Positions 11,218-23,627 of a stretch of 64,000 bases of DNA are shown here, in pieces. The stretch is from Bos javanicus (taxonomy: Eukaryota; Chordata; Mammalia; Artiodactyla; Bovidae). Location: the NCBI RefSeq assembly GCF_032452875.1, contig NW_026894337.1, positions 82,461 to 146,460 on the forward strand, in the 5' to 3' direction. A program made the position numbers and the translations under genes. The number at the start of each line of letters is the position of its first letter. Within the stretch, counting starts at the first letter, position 1. Below the pieces are notes generated by a model. That model made no database searches and was not told the DNA's origin. It saw only the letters and a program-made list of their open reading frames with translations.

Positions 11218-13777
11218 ATGATCAGTGTATGATAGCAAACATGATCAGCGCATGATCAGTCACATGATCAGCGCCATTAAGTCACGTGATCACTACATGA
11301 TAGTCATGTGATCAGTCCATGCTCAGTCACGGTATCAGTGCATGATCAGCCACGTGATCAGTGCATGATCTGTCACATGATTAGTGTATGATCATCCACG
11401 TGATCAGTGCATGGGCAGTCATGTGATCAGTGCATGATATAGACGTGATCAGTGCATGATCAGTCTCGTGATCAGTGCATGATAGCCACGTGATCAGTGC
11501 ATGATCAGTCACCTGATGGGTGTATGATCATTCACGTGACCTGTACATGGTAGCTACATGATCATTGCATGATCAGCCACGTGAGTAGTGCATGATAGCC
11601 ACGTGATCAGTGCATGATCAGTCACGTGATCAGTGCATGATCAGTCATGTGACCAGTACATGGTAGCTCGTGATCATGGCATGATCAGCCACGTGAGCAG
11701 TGCATGATAGCCACGTGATCAGTGCATGATCAGACACGTGATCAGTGCATGATCAGTCACGTGATCAGTGCATGATCAGCCACGTGATCAGTGCATGACC
11801 AGGCACGTGATCAGTGCATGATCAGCCACGTGATCAGTGCATGATAGCCACGTGATCAGTGCATGATCAGTCACGTGATCAGTGCATGATCAGTCACGTG
11901 ATCAGTGCATGATCAGCCACGTGATCAGTGCATGATCAGCCACGTGATCAGTGCATGATCAGTCCGTGATCAGTGCATGATAGCACGTGATCAGTGCATG
12001 ATCAGCCACGTGATCAGTGCATGATAGCCGTGATCAGTGCATGATAGCCACGTGATCAGTGCATGATCAGTCACGTGATCAGTGCATGATCAGCCACGTC
12101 AGGTGCATGATCAGTCACGTGATCAGTGCATGATCATCCACGTGATCAGTGCATGATCAGTCACGTGATCAGTGCATGATCATCAGCGTGATCAGTGCAT
12201 GATCAGTCACGTGATCAGTGCATGATAGCCACGTGATCAGTGCATGATCAGTCACGTGATCAGTGCATGATCAGTCACGTGATCAGTGCATGATAGCTAC
12301 GTGATCATTGCATGATCAGCCACGTGATCAGTGCATGATAGCCACGTGATCAGTGCATGATCAGTCACGTGATCAGTGCATGATGCGTGTGACAGTGTAC
12401 ATGATAGTGCGTGATCATGGCATGATCAGCCACGTGATCAGTGCATGATAGCCACGTGATCAGTGCATGATCAGCCACGTGATCAGTGCATGATCAGTCC
12501 GTGATCAGTGCATGATCAGCCACGTGATCAGTGCATGATCAGTCACGTGATCAGTGTATGATCAGCCACGTGATCAGTGCATGATAGCCGTGATCAGTGC
12601 AGTCCTGCATGATCAGTGCCAGTCAGTTGTAGTGATACGCAGTCAGCCACGTGATCAGTGCATGATCAGTACATGATCAGTGCATGATCGTCAGTGATCA
12701 GTGCATGATCAGTCACGTGATCAGTGCATGATAGCTGCGTGATCATGTGCATGATCAGCCACGTGATCAGTGCATGATAGCCGTGATCAGTGCATGATCC
12801 GTGATCAGTGCATGTCAGTGCATTGATCGTGCGATCAGCCGTGATCAGTGCATGATCAGCCACGTGATCAGTGGATCAATTCGTGATCAGTGCGTCAGTC
12901 CGTGCACCAGTACGGTGTATGATGTTGCATGAGATCAGCCATGATCAGTGCGCCCAGTGATAGCCACGTGATCAGTGCATGATAGCCACGTGAGTCAGTG
13001 CAGTCAGTCATGACGTGATCGTGCATGTTGATCAGCACGTGATCAGTGCATGATATCCACGTGATCAGTGCATGATCAGCCACGTGATCAGTGCATCAGA
13101 ACACGTGATCAGTGCATGATCAGTCACGTGATCAGTGTGCATGATCAGCCACGTGATCAGTGCATGCATGATAGTGCATGATCAGTGCAGGATCAATTCG
13201 TGATCAGTGCGTGATCATCCATTGACCAGTGCATGGTTGCTACTGATGATGCATGATCAATGCATCAGAGCAGCATGATAGCCGTGATCAGTGCATGATC
13301 AGTCACGTGATCAGTGCATGATCAGTCCACGTGAACAGTGCATGATCATTGCGTGTCATTGCATGATCATCACATGACCAGTCAGTCATGTTGCTACGTG
13401 ATGTTCATGATGACCACGTGAGCAGTGCATGATGCAATGATGTGTGCATGATTCGTGAGCAGATATGATCAGCCACGTGATCAGTGCATGAGTGCCACGT
13501 GATCAGTGCATGATATGTCACGTGACAGGTGTGTGATCAGCCACGTGAACAGTGCATGTTCAGCCACGTGATCAGTGCATGATAGCCACGTGATCAGTGC
13601 ATGATCAGTTCGTGAGCAGTGTATGATCAGCCACGTGATCAGTGCATGGTCAGACACGTGAACAGTGTATGATCAGCCACGTGATCAGTGCATGATATCC
13701 AAGTGATCAGTGCATGATCATCACGTGATCAGTGTATGATCAGCCACGTGAACAGTGCATGCTCAGTCACGTGATCA
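11218..13777 (+). repeat. Spacer 6-7 (long; extra R5-like copy and scrambled patch)
   Basis: R3 near 11442, R4 near 11510, R5 near 11664, and a second R5-like element near 12405, about 740 bp later. A strongly scrambled patch covers about 12590-13460 with many small deletions. L1-like elements occur near 13226 and 13390; GATATCCAAG near 13687 and the anchor are intact. Confidence 0.88.
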
Positions 13778-14012
13778 GGGCCTGCTGAGCTGCGTGATTA
13801 CTGTCTGCTCATCTGCTTGACAATTGCCAGCTGAGCTGCACGATTCCTGCCTGCATCTGCGTTGCCAGCTGTGCTGCGTATTCCTGCCTGCTCAGCTGCT
13901 TGATTATTGCCAGCTGAGCAGCATGATTCCTCACAGCTGAGTTCCATGATTATTGCCTGCTGACTGTTTGATTCGTGCCTACTCAGCTCTTTGTTTATGC
14001 CTCCAGAGGCAC
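13778..14012 (+). repeat. Island 7 (235 bp)
   Basis: Second dimer is damaged: CTGCATCTGCGTTGCC replaces the usual CTTGACAATTGCC stretch. GTTTATGCC has lost a T. Entry base A; internal site CAGCTG. Confidence 0.95.
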
Positions 14013-15853
14013 ATGATCAGTGTATGATAGCAAACATGATCAGCGCATGATCAGTCACATGATCAGCGCCATTAAGTCACGTGATCACTACATGATAGTC
14101 ATGTGATCAGTCCATGCTCAGTCACGGTATCAGTGCATGATCAGCCACGTGATCAGTGCATGATCTGTCACATGATTAGTGTATGATCATCCACGTGATC
14201 AGTGCATGGGCAGTCATGTGATCAGTGCATGATATAGACGTGATCAGTGCATGATCAGTCTCGTGATCAGTGCATGATAGCCACGTGATCAGTGCATGAT
14301 CAGTCACCTGATGGGTGTATGATCATTCACGTGACCTGTACATGGTAGCTACATGATCATTGCATGATCAGCCACGTGTAGTGCATGATAGCCACGTGAT
14401 CACTGCATGATCAGTCACGTGATCAGTGCATGATCAGTCATGTGACCAGTACATGGTAGCTGTGATCATGGCATGATCAGCCACGTGAGCAGTGCATGAT
14501 AGCCACGTGATCAGTGCATGATCAGACGAGATCAGTGCATGATCATCACGTGATCAGTGCATGATCAGCCACGTGATCAGTGCATGATCAGGCACGTGAT
14601 CAGTGTATGTCCAGCCACGTGATCAGTGCATGATAGCCACGTGATCAGTGCATGATCAGTCACGTGATCAGTGCATGATCAGTCACGTGATCAGTGTATG
14701 ATCAGCCACGTGATCAGTGCATGATCAGCCACGTGATCAGTGCATGATCAATTACGTGATCAGTGCATGATCAGTCACGTGATCAGTGCATGATAGCCAC
14801 GTGATCAGTGCATGATCAGCCACGTGATCAGTGCATGATAGCCACGTGATCAGTGCATGATAGCCACGTGATCAGTGCATGATCAGTCACGTGATCATGT
14901 GTGATCAGCCACGTGATCAGTGCATGATCAGCCACGTGATCAGTGCATGATCAATTCGTGATCAGTGCATGATCAGTCACGTGACCAGTGCATGATAGCT
15001 ACGTGATCATTGCATGATCAGCCACGTGATCAGTGCATGATAGCCACGTGATCAGTGCATGATAGCCACGTGATCAGTGCATGATCAGTCATGTGATCGT
15101 GTATGATCAGCCACGTGATCAGTGCATGATATCCACGTGATCAGTGCATGATCAGCCATGATCAGTGCATGATAGCCACGTGATCAGTGCATGATCAGTC
15201 ACGTGATCAGTGTGATCAGCCACGTGATCAGTGCATGATCAGCCACGTGATCAGTGCATGATCATTCGTGATCAGTGCATGATCAGTCACGTGACCAGTA
15301 CATGGTTGCTACGTGATCAGTGCATGATCAGCCACGTGAGCAGTGCATGATAGCCACGTGATCAGTGCATGATCAGTCACGTGATCAGTGCATGATCAGT
15401 CACGTGATCAGTGCATGATCATTTACGTGATCAGTGCATGATCAGTCACGTGACCAGTATATGGTTGCTCGTGATCATTCCATGATCACGTGAGCAGTGC
15501 ATGATAGCCACGTGATGTGCATGAGTTACGTGATCAGTGTATGATCAGCCACGTGATCAGTGCATGAGTGCCACGTGATCAGTGCATGATATGTCACGTG
15601 ACAGGTGTGTGATCAGCCACGTGATCAGTGCATGATCAGCCACGTGATCAGTGCATGATAGCCACGTGATCAGTGCATGATCAGTTACGTGAGCAGTGTA
15701 TGATCAGCCACGTGATCAGTGCATGGTCAGACACGTGATCAGTGTGATCAGCCACGTGATCAGTGCATGATATCCACGTGATCAGTGCATGATCAGTCAC
15801 GTGATCAGTGTATGATCAGCCACGTGATCAGTGCATGCTCAGTCACGTGATCA
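14013..15853 (+). repeat. Spacer 7-8 (standard R-M-L order)
   Basis: R3 near 14231, R4 near 14307, shortened R5 near 14452, GATATCC near 15128, L1 near 15303, L2 near 15459, late GATATCCACG near 15770. Several usual GTGAACAG variants in the L module read GTGATCAG here, suggesting local conversion to consensus. Confidence 0.92.
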
Positions 15854-16051
15854 GGGCCTGCTGAGCTGCGTGATTACTGTCTGCTCATCTGCTTGACAAT
15901 TGCCAGCTGTGCTGCGTAATTCCTGCCTGCTCAGCTGCTTGATTATTGCCAGCTGAGCAGCATGATTCTCACAGCTGAGTTCCATGATTATTGCCTGCTG
16001 ACTGTTTGATTCGTGCCTACTCAGCTCTTTGTTTATTGCCTCCAGAGGCAC
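15854..16051 (+). repeat. Island 8 (198 bp, one dimer lost)
   Basis: One of the two near-identical CTTGACAATTGCC dimers is missing, an in-register loss of about 45 bp. One further base is lost in GATTCTCAC. Entry base A; internal site CAGCTG. Confidence 0.95.
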
Positions 16052-17910
16052 ATGATCAGTGTATGATAGCAAACATGATCAGCGCATGATCAGTCACAGA
16101 TCAGCGCCATTAAGTCACGTGATCACTACATGATAGTCATGTGATCAGTCCATGCTCAGTCACGGTATCAGTGCATGATCAGCCACGTGATCAGTGCATG
16201 ATCTGTCACATGATCAGTGTATGATCATCCACGTGATCAGTGCATGATCAGTCATGTGATCAGTGCATGATATAGACGTGATCAGTGCATGATCAGTCAC
16301 GTGATCAGTGCATGATAGCCACGTGATCAGTGCATGATCAGTCACCTGATCAGTGTATGATCATTCACGTGACCTGTGCATGGTAGCTACATGATCATTG
16401 CATGATCAGCCACGTGTAGTGCATGATAGCCACGTGATCAGTGCATGATCAGTCACGTGATCAGTGCATGATCAGTCATGTGACCAGTACATGGTAGCTG
16501 CGTGATCATGGCATGATCAGCCACGTGAGCAGTGCATGATAGCCACGTGATCAGTGCATGATCAGACACGTGATCAGTGCATGATCAGTCACGTGATCAG
16601 TGCATGATCAGCCACGTGATCAGTGCATGATCAGGCACGTGATCAGTGCATGATCAGCCACGTGATCAGTGCATGATAGCCACGTGATCAGTGCATGATC
16701 AGTCACGTGATCAGTGCATGATCAGTCACGTGATCAGTGCATGATCAGCCACGTGATCAGTGCATGATCAGCCACGTGATCAGTGCATGATCAATCACGT
16801 GATCAGTGCATGATCAGTCACGTGATCAGTGCATGATAGCTCACGTGATCAGTGCATGATCAGCCACGTGATCAGTGCATGATAGCCACGTGATCAGTGC
16901 ATGATAGCCACGTGATCAGTGCATGATCAGTCACGTGATCATGTATGATCAGCCACGTGATCAGTGCATGATCAGCCACGTGATCAGTGCATGATCAGCC
17001 ACGTGATCAGTGCATGATCAGTCACGTGATCAGTGCATGATAGTACGTGATCAGTGCATGATCAGCCACGTGATCAGTGCATGATAGCCACGTGATCAGT
17101 GCATGATAGCCACGTGATCAGTGCATGATCAGTCACGTGATACGTGTGTGATCAGCCACGTGATCAGTGCATGATATCCACGTGATCAGTGCATGACAGC
17201 CACGTGATCAGTGCATGATAGCCACGTGATCAGTGCATGATCAGTCACGTGATACATGTGTGATCAGCCACGTGATCAGTGCATGATGAGCCACGTGATC
17301 AGTGCAGGATCAATTACGTGATCAGTGCATGATCAGTCACGTGACCAGTACATGGTTGCTACGTGATCGTTGCATGATCAGCCACGTGAGCAGTGCATGA
17401 TAGCCACGTGATCAGTGCATGATCAGTCACGTGATCAGTACATGATCAGTCACGTGAACAGTGCATGATCATTTACGTGATCAGTGCATGATCAGTCACG
17501 TGACCAGTATATGGTAGCTACGTGATCATTCCATGACGAGCCACGTGAGCAGTGCATGATAGCCACGTGATGTGTGCATGAGTTACGTGATCAGAGTATG
17601 ATCAGCCACGTGATCAGTGCATGAGTGCCACGTGATCAGTGCATGATATGTCACGTGACAGTGTGTGATCAGCCACGTGAACAGTGCATGTTCAGCCACG
17701 TGATCAGTGCATGATAGCCACGTGATCAGTGCATGATCAGTTACGTGAGCAGTGTATGATCAGCCACGTGATCAGTGCATGGTCAGACACGTGAACAGTG
17801 TATGATCAGCCACGTGATCAGTGCATGATATCCAAGTGATCAGTGCATGATCATCACGTGATCAGTGTATGATCAGCCACGTGAACAGTGCATGCTCAGT
17901 CACGTGATCT
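16052..17910 (+). repeat. Spacer 8-9 (standard R-M-L order)
   Basis: R3 near 16270; R4 partly converted (CACCTGATCAGTG near 16340); R5 near 16495; a CATGTATGATCAG mark near 16938; then the reference L module from 17171. Confidence 0.92.
17171..17910 (+). repeat. Reference L module (about 740 bp upstream of an island)
   Basis: Best-preserved example. It holds three exact GTCACGTGAC palindromes at 17336-17345, 17495-17504 and 17650-17659, 159 and 155 bp apart, so the module is itself about three subrepeats of seven monomers. The first two are each followed by an ACATGGT or ATATGGT element and a GCTACGTGATC element. It ends with GATATCCAAG near 17830 and the anchor ending GCATGCTCAGTCACGTGATC. 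The anchor is kept beside almost every island even when the rest of the module is lost. Confidence 0.85.
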
Positions 17911-18154
17911 GGGCCTGCTGAGCTGCGTGATTACTGTCTGCTCATCTGCTTGACAATTGCCAGCTGAGCTGCACGATTCCTGCCTGTCATCTGCTTGACA
18001 ATTGCCAGCTGTGCTGCGTAATTCCTGCCTGCTCAGCTGCTTGATTATTGCCAGCTGAGCAGCATGATTCCTCACACCTGAGTTCCATGATTATTGCCTG
18101 CTGACTGTTTGATTCGTGCCTACTCAGCTCTTTGTTTATTGCCTCCAGAGGCAC
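17911..18154 (+). repeat. Island 9 (full length, 244 bp)
   Basis: Entry base T; internal site CACCTG. Both flanking modules are the best preserved in the window. Confidence 0.96.
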
Positions 18155-18640
18155 ATGATCAGTGTATGATAGCAAACATGATCAGCGCATGATCAGTCAC
18201 ATGATCAGCGCCATTAAGTCACGTGATCACTACATGATAGTCATGTGATCAGTCCATGCTCAGTCACGGTATCAGTGCATGATCAGCCACGTGATCAGTG
18301 CATGATCTGTCACATGATTAGTGTATGATCATCCACGTGATCAGTGCATGGGCAGTCATGTGATCAGTGCATGATATAGACGTGATCAGTGCATGATCAG
18401 TCACGTGATCAGTGCATGATAGCCACGTGATCAGTGCATGATCAGTCACCTGATGGGTGTATGATCATTCACGTGACCTGTACATGGTAGCTACATGATC
18501 ATTGCATGATCAGCCACGTGAGTAGTGCATGATAGCCACGTGATGTGCATGATCAGTCACGTGATCAGTGCATGATCAGTCATGTGACCAGTACATGGTA
18601 GCTGCGTGATCATGGCATGATCAGCCACCAGCAGTGCATG
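18155..18640 (+). repeat. Reference R module (about 470 bp downstream of an island)
   Basis: Ordered variant monomers follow the island: AGCAAACATGATCAG, GCCATTAAG, a GATCACTACATGATAG element, CACGGTATCAG, R3 near 18374, R4 near 18448 and R5 near 18597. Several E-boxes here are CATGTG or CACATG instead of CACGTG, at the same places in other copies, as expected from old CpG deamination fixed in the HOR. R4 and R5 lie about 112 bp (five monomers) apart and share the TACATGGTAGCT element. Confidence 0.85.
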
Positions 18641-20692
18641 ATAGCCACGTGATCAGTGCATGATCAGTCACGTGATCAGTGCATGATCAGTCCACGTGAT
18701 CAGTGCATGATCAGCCACGTGATCAGTGCATGATCAGCCACGTGATCAGTGCATATCAGCCAGTGATCAGTGCATGATCAGCCACGTGATCAGTGCATGA
18801 TCAGTCACGTGATCAGTGCATGATCAGTCACGTGATCAGTGCATGATCAGCCGTGATCAGTGCATGATCAATCACGTGATCAGTGCATGATCAGTCACGT
18901 GATCAGTGCATGATAGCCACGTGATCAGTGCATGATCAGCCACGTGATCAGTGCATGATAGCCACGTGATCAGTGCATGATCAGCCGTGATCAGTGCATG
19001 ATCAGTCACGTGATCAGTGTGATCAGCCACGTGATCAGTGCATGATCATGCACGATCAGTGCATGATCAGCCACGTGATCAGTGCATGCAGTCACGTGAT
19101 CAGTGCATGATATACGTGATCAGTGCATGATCAGCGTGATCAGTGCATGATAGCCACGTGATCAGTGCATGATCAGTCACGTGATCAGTGTATGATCAGT
19201 CCATGACCAGTACATGGCCTTCGTGATCAGTGCATGATCAGCCACGTGATAGTGCATGATAGCCACGTGATCTGCATGATCAGTGCGTGATCAGTGCATG
19301 ATCAGTCACGTGACAGTGCATGTAGTCGTGATCATGGCATGATCAGCCATGAAGCAGTGCAGTAGCCATGTGATCAGTGCATGATCGAACCACGTGATCA
19401 GTGCATGATCAGTCACGTGATCAGTGCATGATCAGCCACGTGATCAGTGCATGATCAGCCACATGATCAGTGCATGATCAGCCACGTGATCAGTGCATGA
19501 TCAGCACGTGATCAGTGCATGATGCACGTGATCAGTGCATGATCAGTTGCATGATCAGTGCATGATCAGCCACGTGATCAGTGCATGATCAGCCACGTGA
19601 TCAGTGCATGATCAGTGCCGTGATCAGTGCATGATCAGTCCGTGACCAGTACATGGTAGCTCACGTGATGTTGCATGATCAGCCACGTGATCAGTGCATG
19701 ATAGCCACGTGATCAGTGCATGATCAGCCACGTGATCAGTGCGATCAGTCACGTGATACATGTGTGATCAGCCACGTGATCAGTGCATGATCAGCCACGT
19801 GATCAGTGCATGATCAGTCACGTGATCAGTGCATGATCAGTCCGTGTCAGTGTATATCAGCTACGTGATCATTGCATGATCAGCCACGTGATCAGTGCAG
19901 TGCCACGTGATCAGTGCATGATAGCCACGTGATCAGTGCATGATCAGTCATGATCGTGTGTGATCAGCCACGTGATCAGTGCATGATATCCACGTGATCA
20001 GTGCATAGCCACGTGATCAGTGCGCAGAGCCGGGATCAGTGCATGATCAGTCGTGATACATGTGTGATCAGCCACGTGATCAGTGCATGATGAGCCACGT
20101 GATCAGTGCAGGATCAATTCATGATCAGTGCATGATCAGTCACGTGACCAGTACATGGTTGTCATGATCGTTGCATGATCAGCCACGTGAGCAGAGCATG
20201 ATAGCCACGTGATCAGTGCATGATCAGTCACGTGATCAGTACATGATCAGTCACGTGAACAGTGCATGATCATTTACGTGATCTGCATGATCAGTCACGT
20301 GACCAGTATATGGTTGTCATGATCATTCCATGAGCCAAACAGCAGTGCATGATAGCCACGTGATGTGTGCAGTTGAGTGAGCAGTATGATCAGCCACGTG
20401 ATCAGTGCATGAGTGCCACGTGATCAGTGCATGATATGTCACGTGACAGGTGTGTGATCAGCCACGTGAACAGTGCATGTTCAGCGTGATCAGTGCATGA
20501 TAGCCACGTGATCAGTGCATGATCAGTTACGTGAGCAGTGTATGATCAGCCACGTGATCAGTGCATGGTCAGACACGTGAACAGTGTATGATCAGCCACG
20601 TGATCAGTGCATGATATCCAGTGATTGATGTGCAATCACGTGATCAGTGTATGATCAGCCACGTGAACAGTGCATGCTCAGTCACGTGATCT
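18155..20692 (+). repeat. Spacer 9-10 (long; duplicated R3-R5 module)
   Basis: R3 near 18374, R4 near 18448, R5 near 18597. R3-like (about 19108) and R5-like (about 19327) elements recur about 730 bp later, explaining the 2,782-bp HOR. GATATCC near 19987, L1 near 20155, L2 near 20308. Many small deletions lie at 19200-20630. Confidence 0.88.
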
Positions 20693-20931
20693 GGGCCTGC
20701 TGAGCTGCGTGATTACTGCCTCATCTGCTTGACAATTGCCAGCTGAGCTGCACGATTCCTGCCTGTCATCTGCTTGACAATTGCCAGCTGTGCTGCGTAA
20801 TTCCTGCCTGCTCAGCTGCTTGATTATTGCCAGCTGAGCAGCATGATTCCTCACAGCTGAGTTCCATGATTATTGCCTGCTGACTTTGATTCGTGCCTAC
20901 TCAGCTCTTTGTTTATTGCCTCCAGAGGCAC
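20693..20931 (+). repeat. Island 10 (239 bp)
   Basis: Small losses in ACTGCCTCATCTG and CTGACTTTGATTC. Entry base T with internal CAGCTG, the rarer combination. Confidence 0.95.
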
Positions 20932-21992
20932 ATGATCAGTGTATGATAGCAAACATGATCAGCGCATGATCAGTCATGATCATTAATCACGTGATCACTA
21001 CATGATAGTCATGTGATCAGTCCATGCTCAGTCACGGTATCAGTGCATGATCAGCGTGATCAGTGCATGATCTGTCACATGATTAGTGTATGATCATCAC
21101 GTGATCAGTGCATGGGCAGTCATGTGATCAGTGCATGATATAGCGTGATCAGTGCATGATCAGTCACGTGATCAGTGCATGATAGCCACGTGATCAGTGC
21201 ATGATCAGTCACCTGATGGGTGTATGATCATTCACGTGACCTGTACATGGTAGCTACATGATCATTGCATGATCAGCCACGTGAGTAGTGCATGATAGCC
21301 ATGATCAGTGCATGATCAGTCACGTGATCAGTGCATGATCAGTCATGTGACCAGTACATGGTAGCTGCGTGATCATGGCATGATCAGCCGTGAGCAGTGC
21401 ATGATAGCCACGTGATCAGTGCATGATCAGACACGTGATCAGTGCATGATCAGTCGTGATCAGTGCATGATCAGCCACGTGATCAGTGCATGACCGCGTC
21501 GTGATCTGTATGTCAGCCACGTGATCAGTGCATGATCAGCCACGTGATCAGTGCATGATCAGTCACGTGATCAGTGCATGATCAGTCACGTGATCAGTGT
21601 ATGATCAGCCACGTGATGTGCAGTCAGCCACATGTCAGTGCATGATCAGTCACGTGATCATGCATGATGATCACGTGACCAGTGCACATGGTAGCTCGTG
21701 ATCATTGCATGATCAGCCACGCAGTCAGTGCATGACAGGCCGTGATCAGTGCATGAAGCCATGATCAGTGCATGATCAGTCACGTGATACGCCATGTGAT
21801 CAGCCACGTGATCAGTGCATGATCAGCCGTGATCAGTGCATGATCAGTTACGTGATCAGTGCATGATCAGCCACGTGATCAGTGCATGGTCAGCCACGTG
21901 ATCAGTGCATGATCAGCCATGTCAGTCATGATCAGCCACGTGATCAGTGTATGATCAGCCACGTGAACAGTGCATGCTCAGTCACGTGATCT
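20932..21992 (+). repeat. Spacer 10-11 (short, 1,061 bp; central L module lost)
   Basis: R3 near 21139, R4 near 21210 and R5 near 21360 are present. After scrambled monomers at 21480-21790 the sequence goes to a late-L-like GATCAGTTACGTG element near 21850 and the anchor. L1, L2 and L3 are missing. This is the shortest HOR, 1,300 bp. Confidence 0.9.
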
Positions 21993-22230
21993 GGGCCTGC
22001 TGAGCTGCGTGATTACTGTCTGCTCATCTGCTTGACAATTGCCAGCTGAGCTGCACGATTCCTGCCTGTCATCTGCTTGACAATTGCCAGCTGTGCTGCG
22101 TAATTCCTGCCTGCTCAGCTGCTTGATTATTGCCAGCTGAGCAGCATGATTCTCTGAGTTCCATGATTATTGCCTGCTGACTGTTTGATTCGTGCCTACT
22201 CAGCTCTTTGTTTATTGCCTCCAGAGGCAC
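21993..22230 (+). repeat. Island 11 (238 bp)
   Basis: Loses 6 bp including the internal E-box (GATTCTCTGAGTTCC), so it cannot be scored at that site. Entry base T. The usual AGCAAACATG after it reads AGCCATG. Confidence 0.95.
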
Positions 22231-23400
22231 ATGATCAGTGTATGATAGCCATGATCAGTGCATGATCAGTCACATGATCAGCGCCATTAAGTCACGTGAT
22301 CACCATGATAGTCATGTGATCAGTCCATGCTCAGTCACGGTATCAGTGCATGATCAGCCACGTGATCAGTGCATGATCTGTCACATGATTAGTGTGTGTC
22401 ATCCGTGATCAGTGCATGCATCATGTGATCAGTGCATGATATAGACGTGATCAGTGCATGATCAGTCACGTGATCAGTGCATGATATACGTGATCAGTGC
22501 GATCAGATCCCGTGATCATGTGTGATCAGCCACGTGATCAGTGCATGATCAGCCACGTGATCAGTGCATGATCAGCCACGTGATCAGTGCATGATCAGTC
22601 ACGTGATCAGTGCATGATAGCCTGTGATCAGTGCATGATCAGACGCAGTCAGTGCATGATACCATGATCAGTGCATGATAGCCACGTGATCAGCATGATC
22701 AGTCATGTGTGCGTGTGTGATCAGCCACTGATCAGTGCATGATATCCGTGATCAGTGCATGACAGCCACGTGATCAGTGCATGATAGCCACGTGATCAGT
22801 GCATGATCAGTCACGTGATCAGTGATGGTCATGTGATCAGTGCATGATCAGCCACGTGATCAGTGCATGATCAATTACGTGATCAGTGCATGATCAGTCA
22901 CGTGAAGTGCATCAGGTTGCTGATCGTTGCATGATCAGCCACGTGAGCAGAGCATGATAGCCACGTGATCAGTGCATGATCAGTCACGTGATCAGTGCAT
23001 GATCAGTCACGTGACAGTGCATGATCATTTACGTGATCTGTGCATGATCAGTCACGTGACAGTATGCAGTTTCGTGATCATTCCATGAGACCACGTGAGC
23101 AGTGCATGATAGCCGTGATGTGCATGAGTTACGTGAGCAGAGTATGATCAGCCACGTGATCAGTGCATGAGTGCCACGTGATCAGTGCATGATATGTCAC
23201 GTGACAGGTGTGTGATCAGCCACGTGAACAGTGCATGTTCAGCCACGTGATCAGTGCATGATAGCCACGTGATCAGTGCATGATCAGTTACGACAGTGTG
23301 CCAGTCAGCCACGTGATCAGTGCAGTCAGACACGTGATCAGTGCCATGATCAATGCGTGATCAGTGCAGCCAGTCACGTGCATGATGGGCCACTGATCAG
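22231..23400 (+). repeat. Spacer 11-12 (short; R4-R5 and M zone deleted)
   Basis: R3 near 22438 is followed within about 75 bp by CATGTGTGATCAG (about 22512), skipping R4, R5 and most of the M zone. GATATCC near 22740, an L1 remnant near 22915 and a damaged L2 near 23061 follow. The last 120 bp (23281-23400) is scrambled and the anchor before island 12 is lost. Confidence 0.88.
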
Positions 23401-23627
23401 GCTGCATTGATTACTGTCTGCTCATCTGCTTGACAATTGCCAGCTGAGCTGCACGATTTGTATCTGCTTGACAATTGCCAGCTGTGCTGCGTAATTCCTG
23501 CCTGCTCAGCTGCTTGATTATTGCCAGCTGAGCAGCATGATTCCTCACACCTGAGTTCCATGATTATTGCCTGCTGACTGTTTGATTCGTGCCTACTCAG
23601 CTCTTTGTTTATTGCCTCCAGAGGCAC
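23401..23627 (+). repeat. Island 12 (about 227 bp, eroded left edge)
   Basis: The GGGCCTGCTGA start is replaced (GCTGCATTGATTACTG), making the left boundary approximate. CACGATTTGTATCTGC marks another small loss. Internal site CACCTG; entry base not scorable. Confidence 0.9.
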
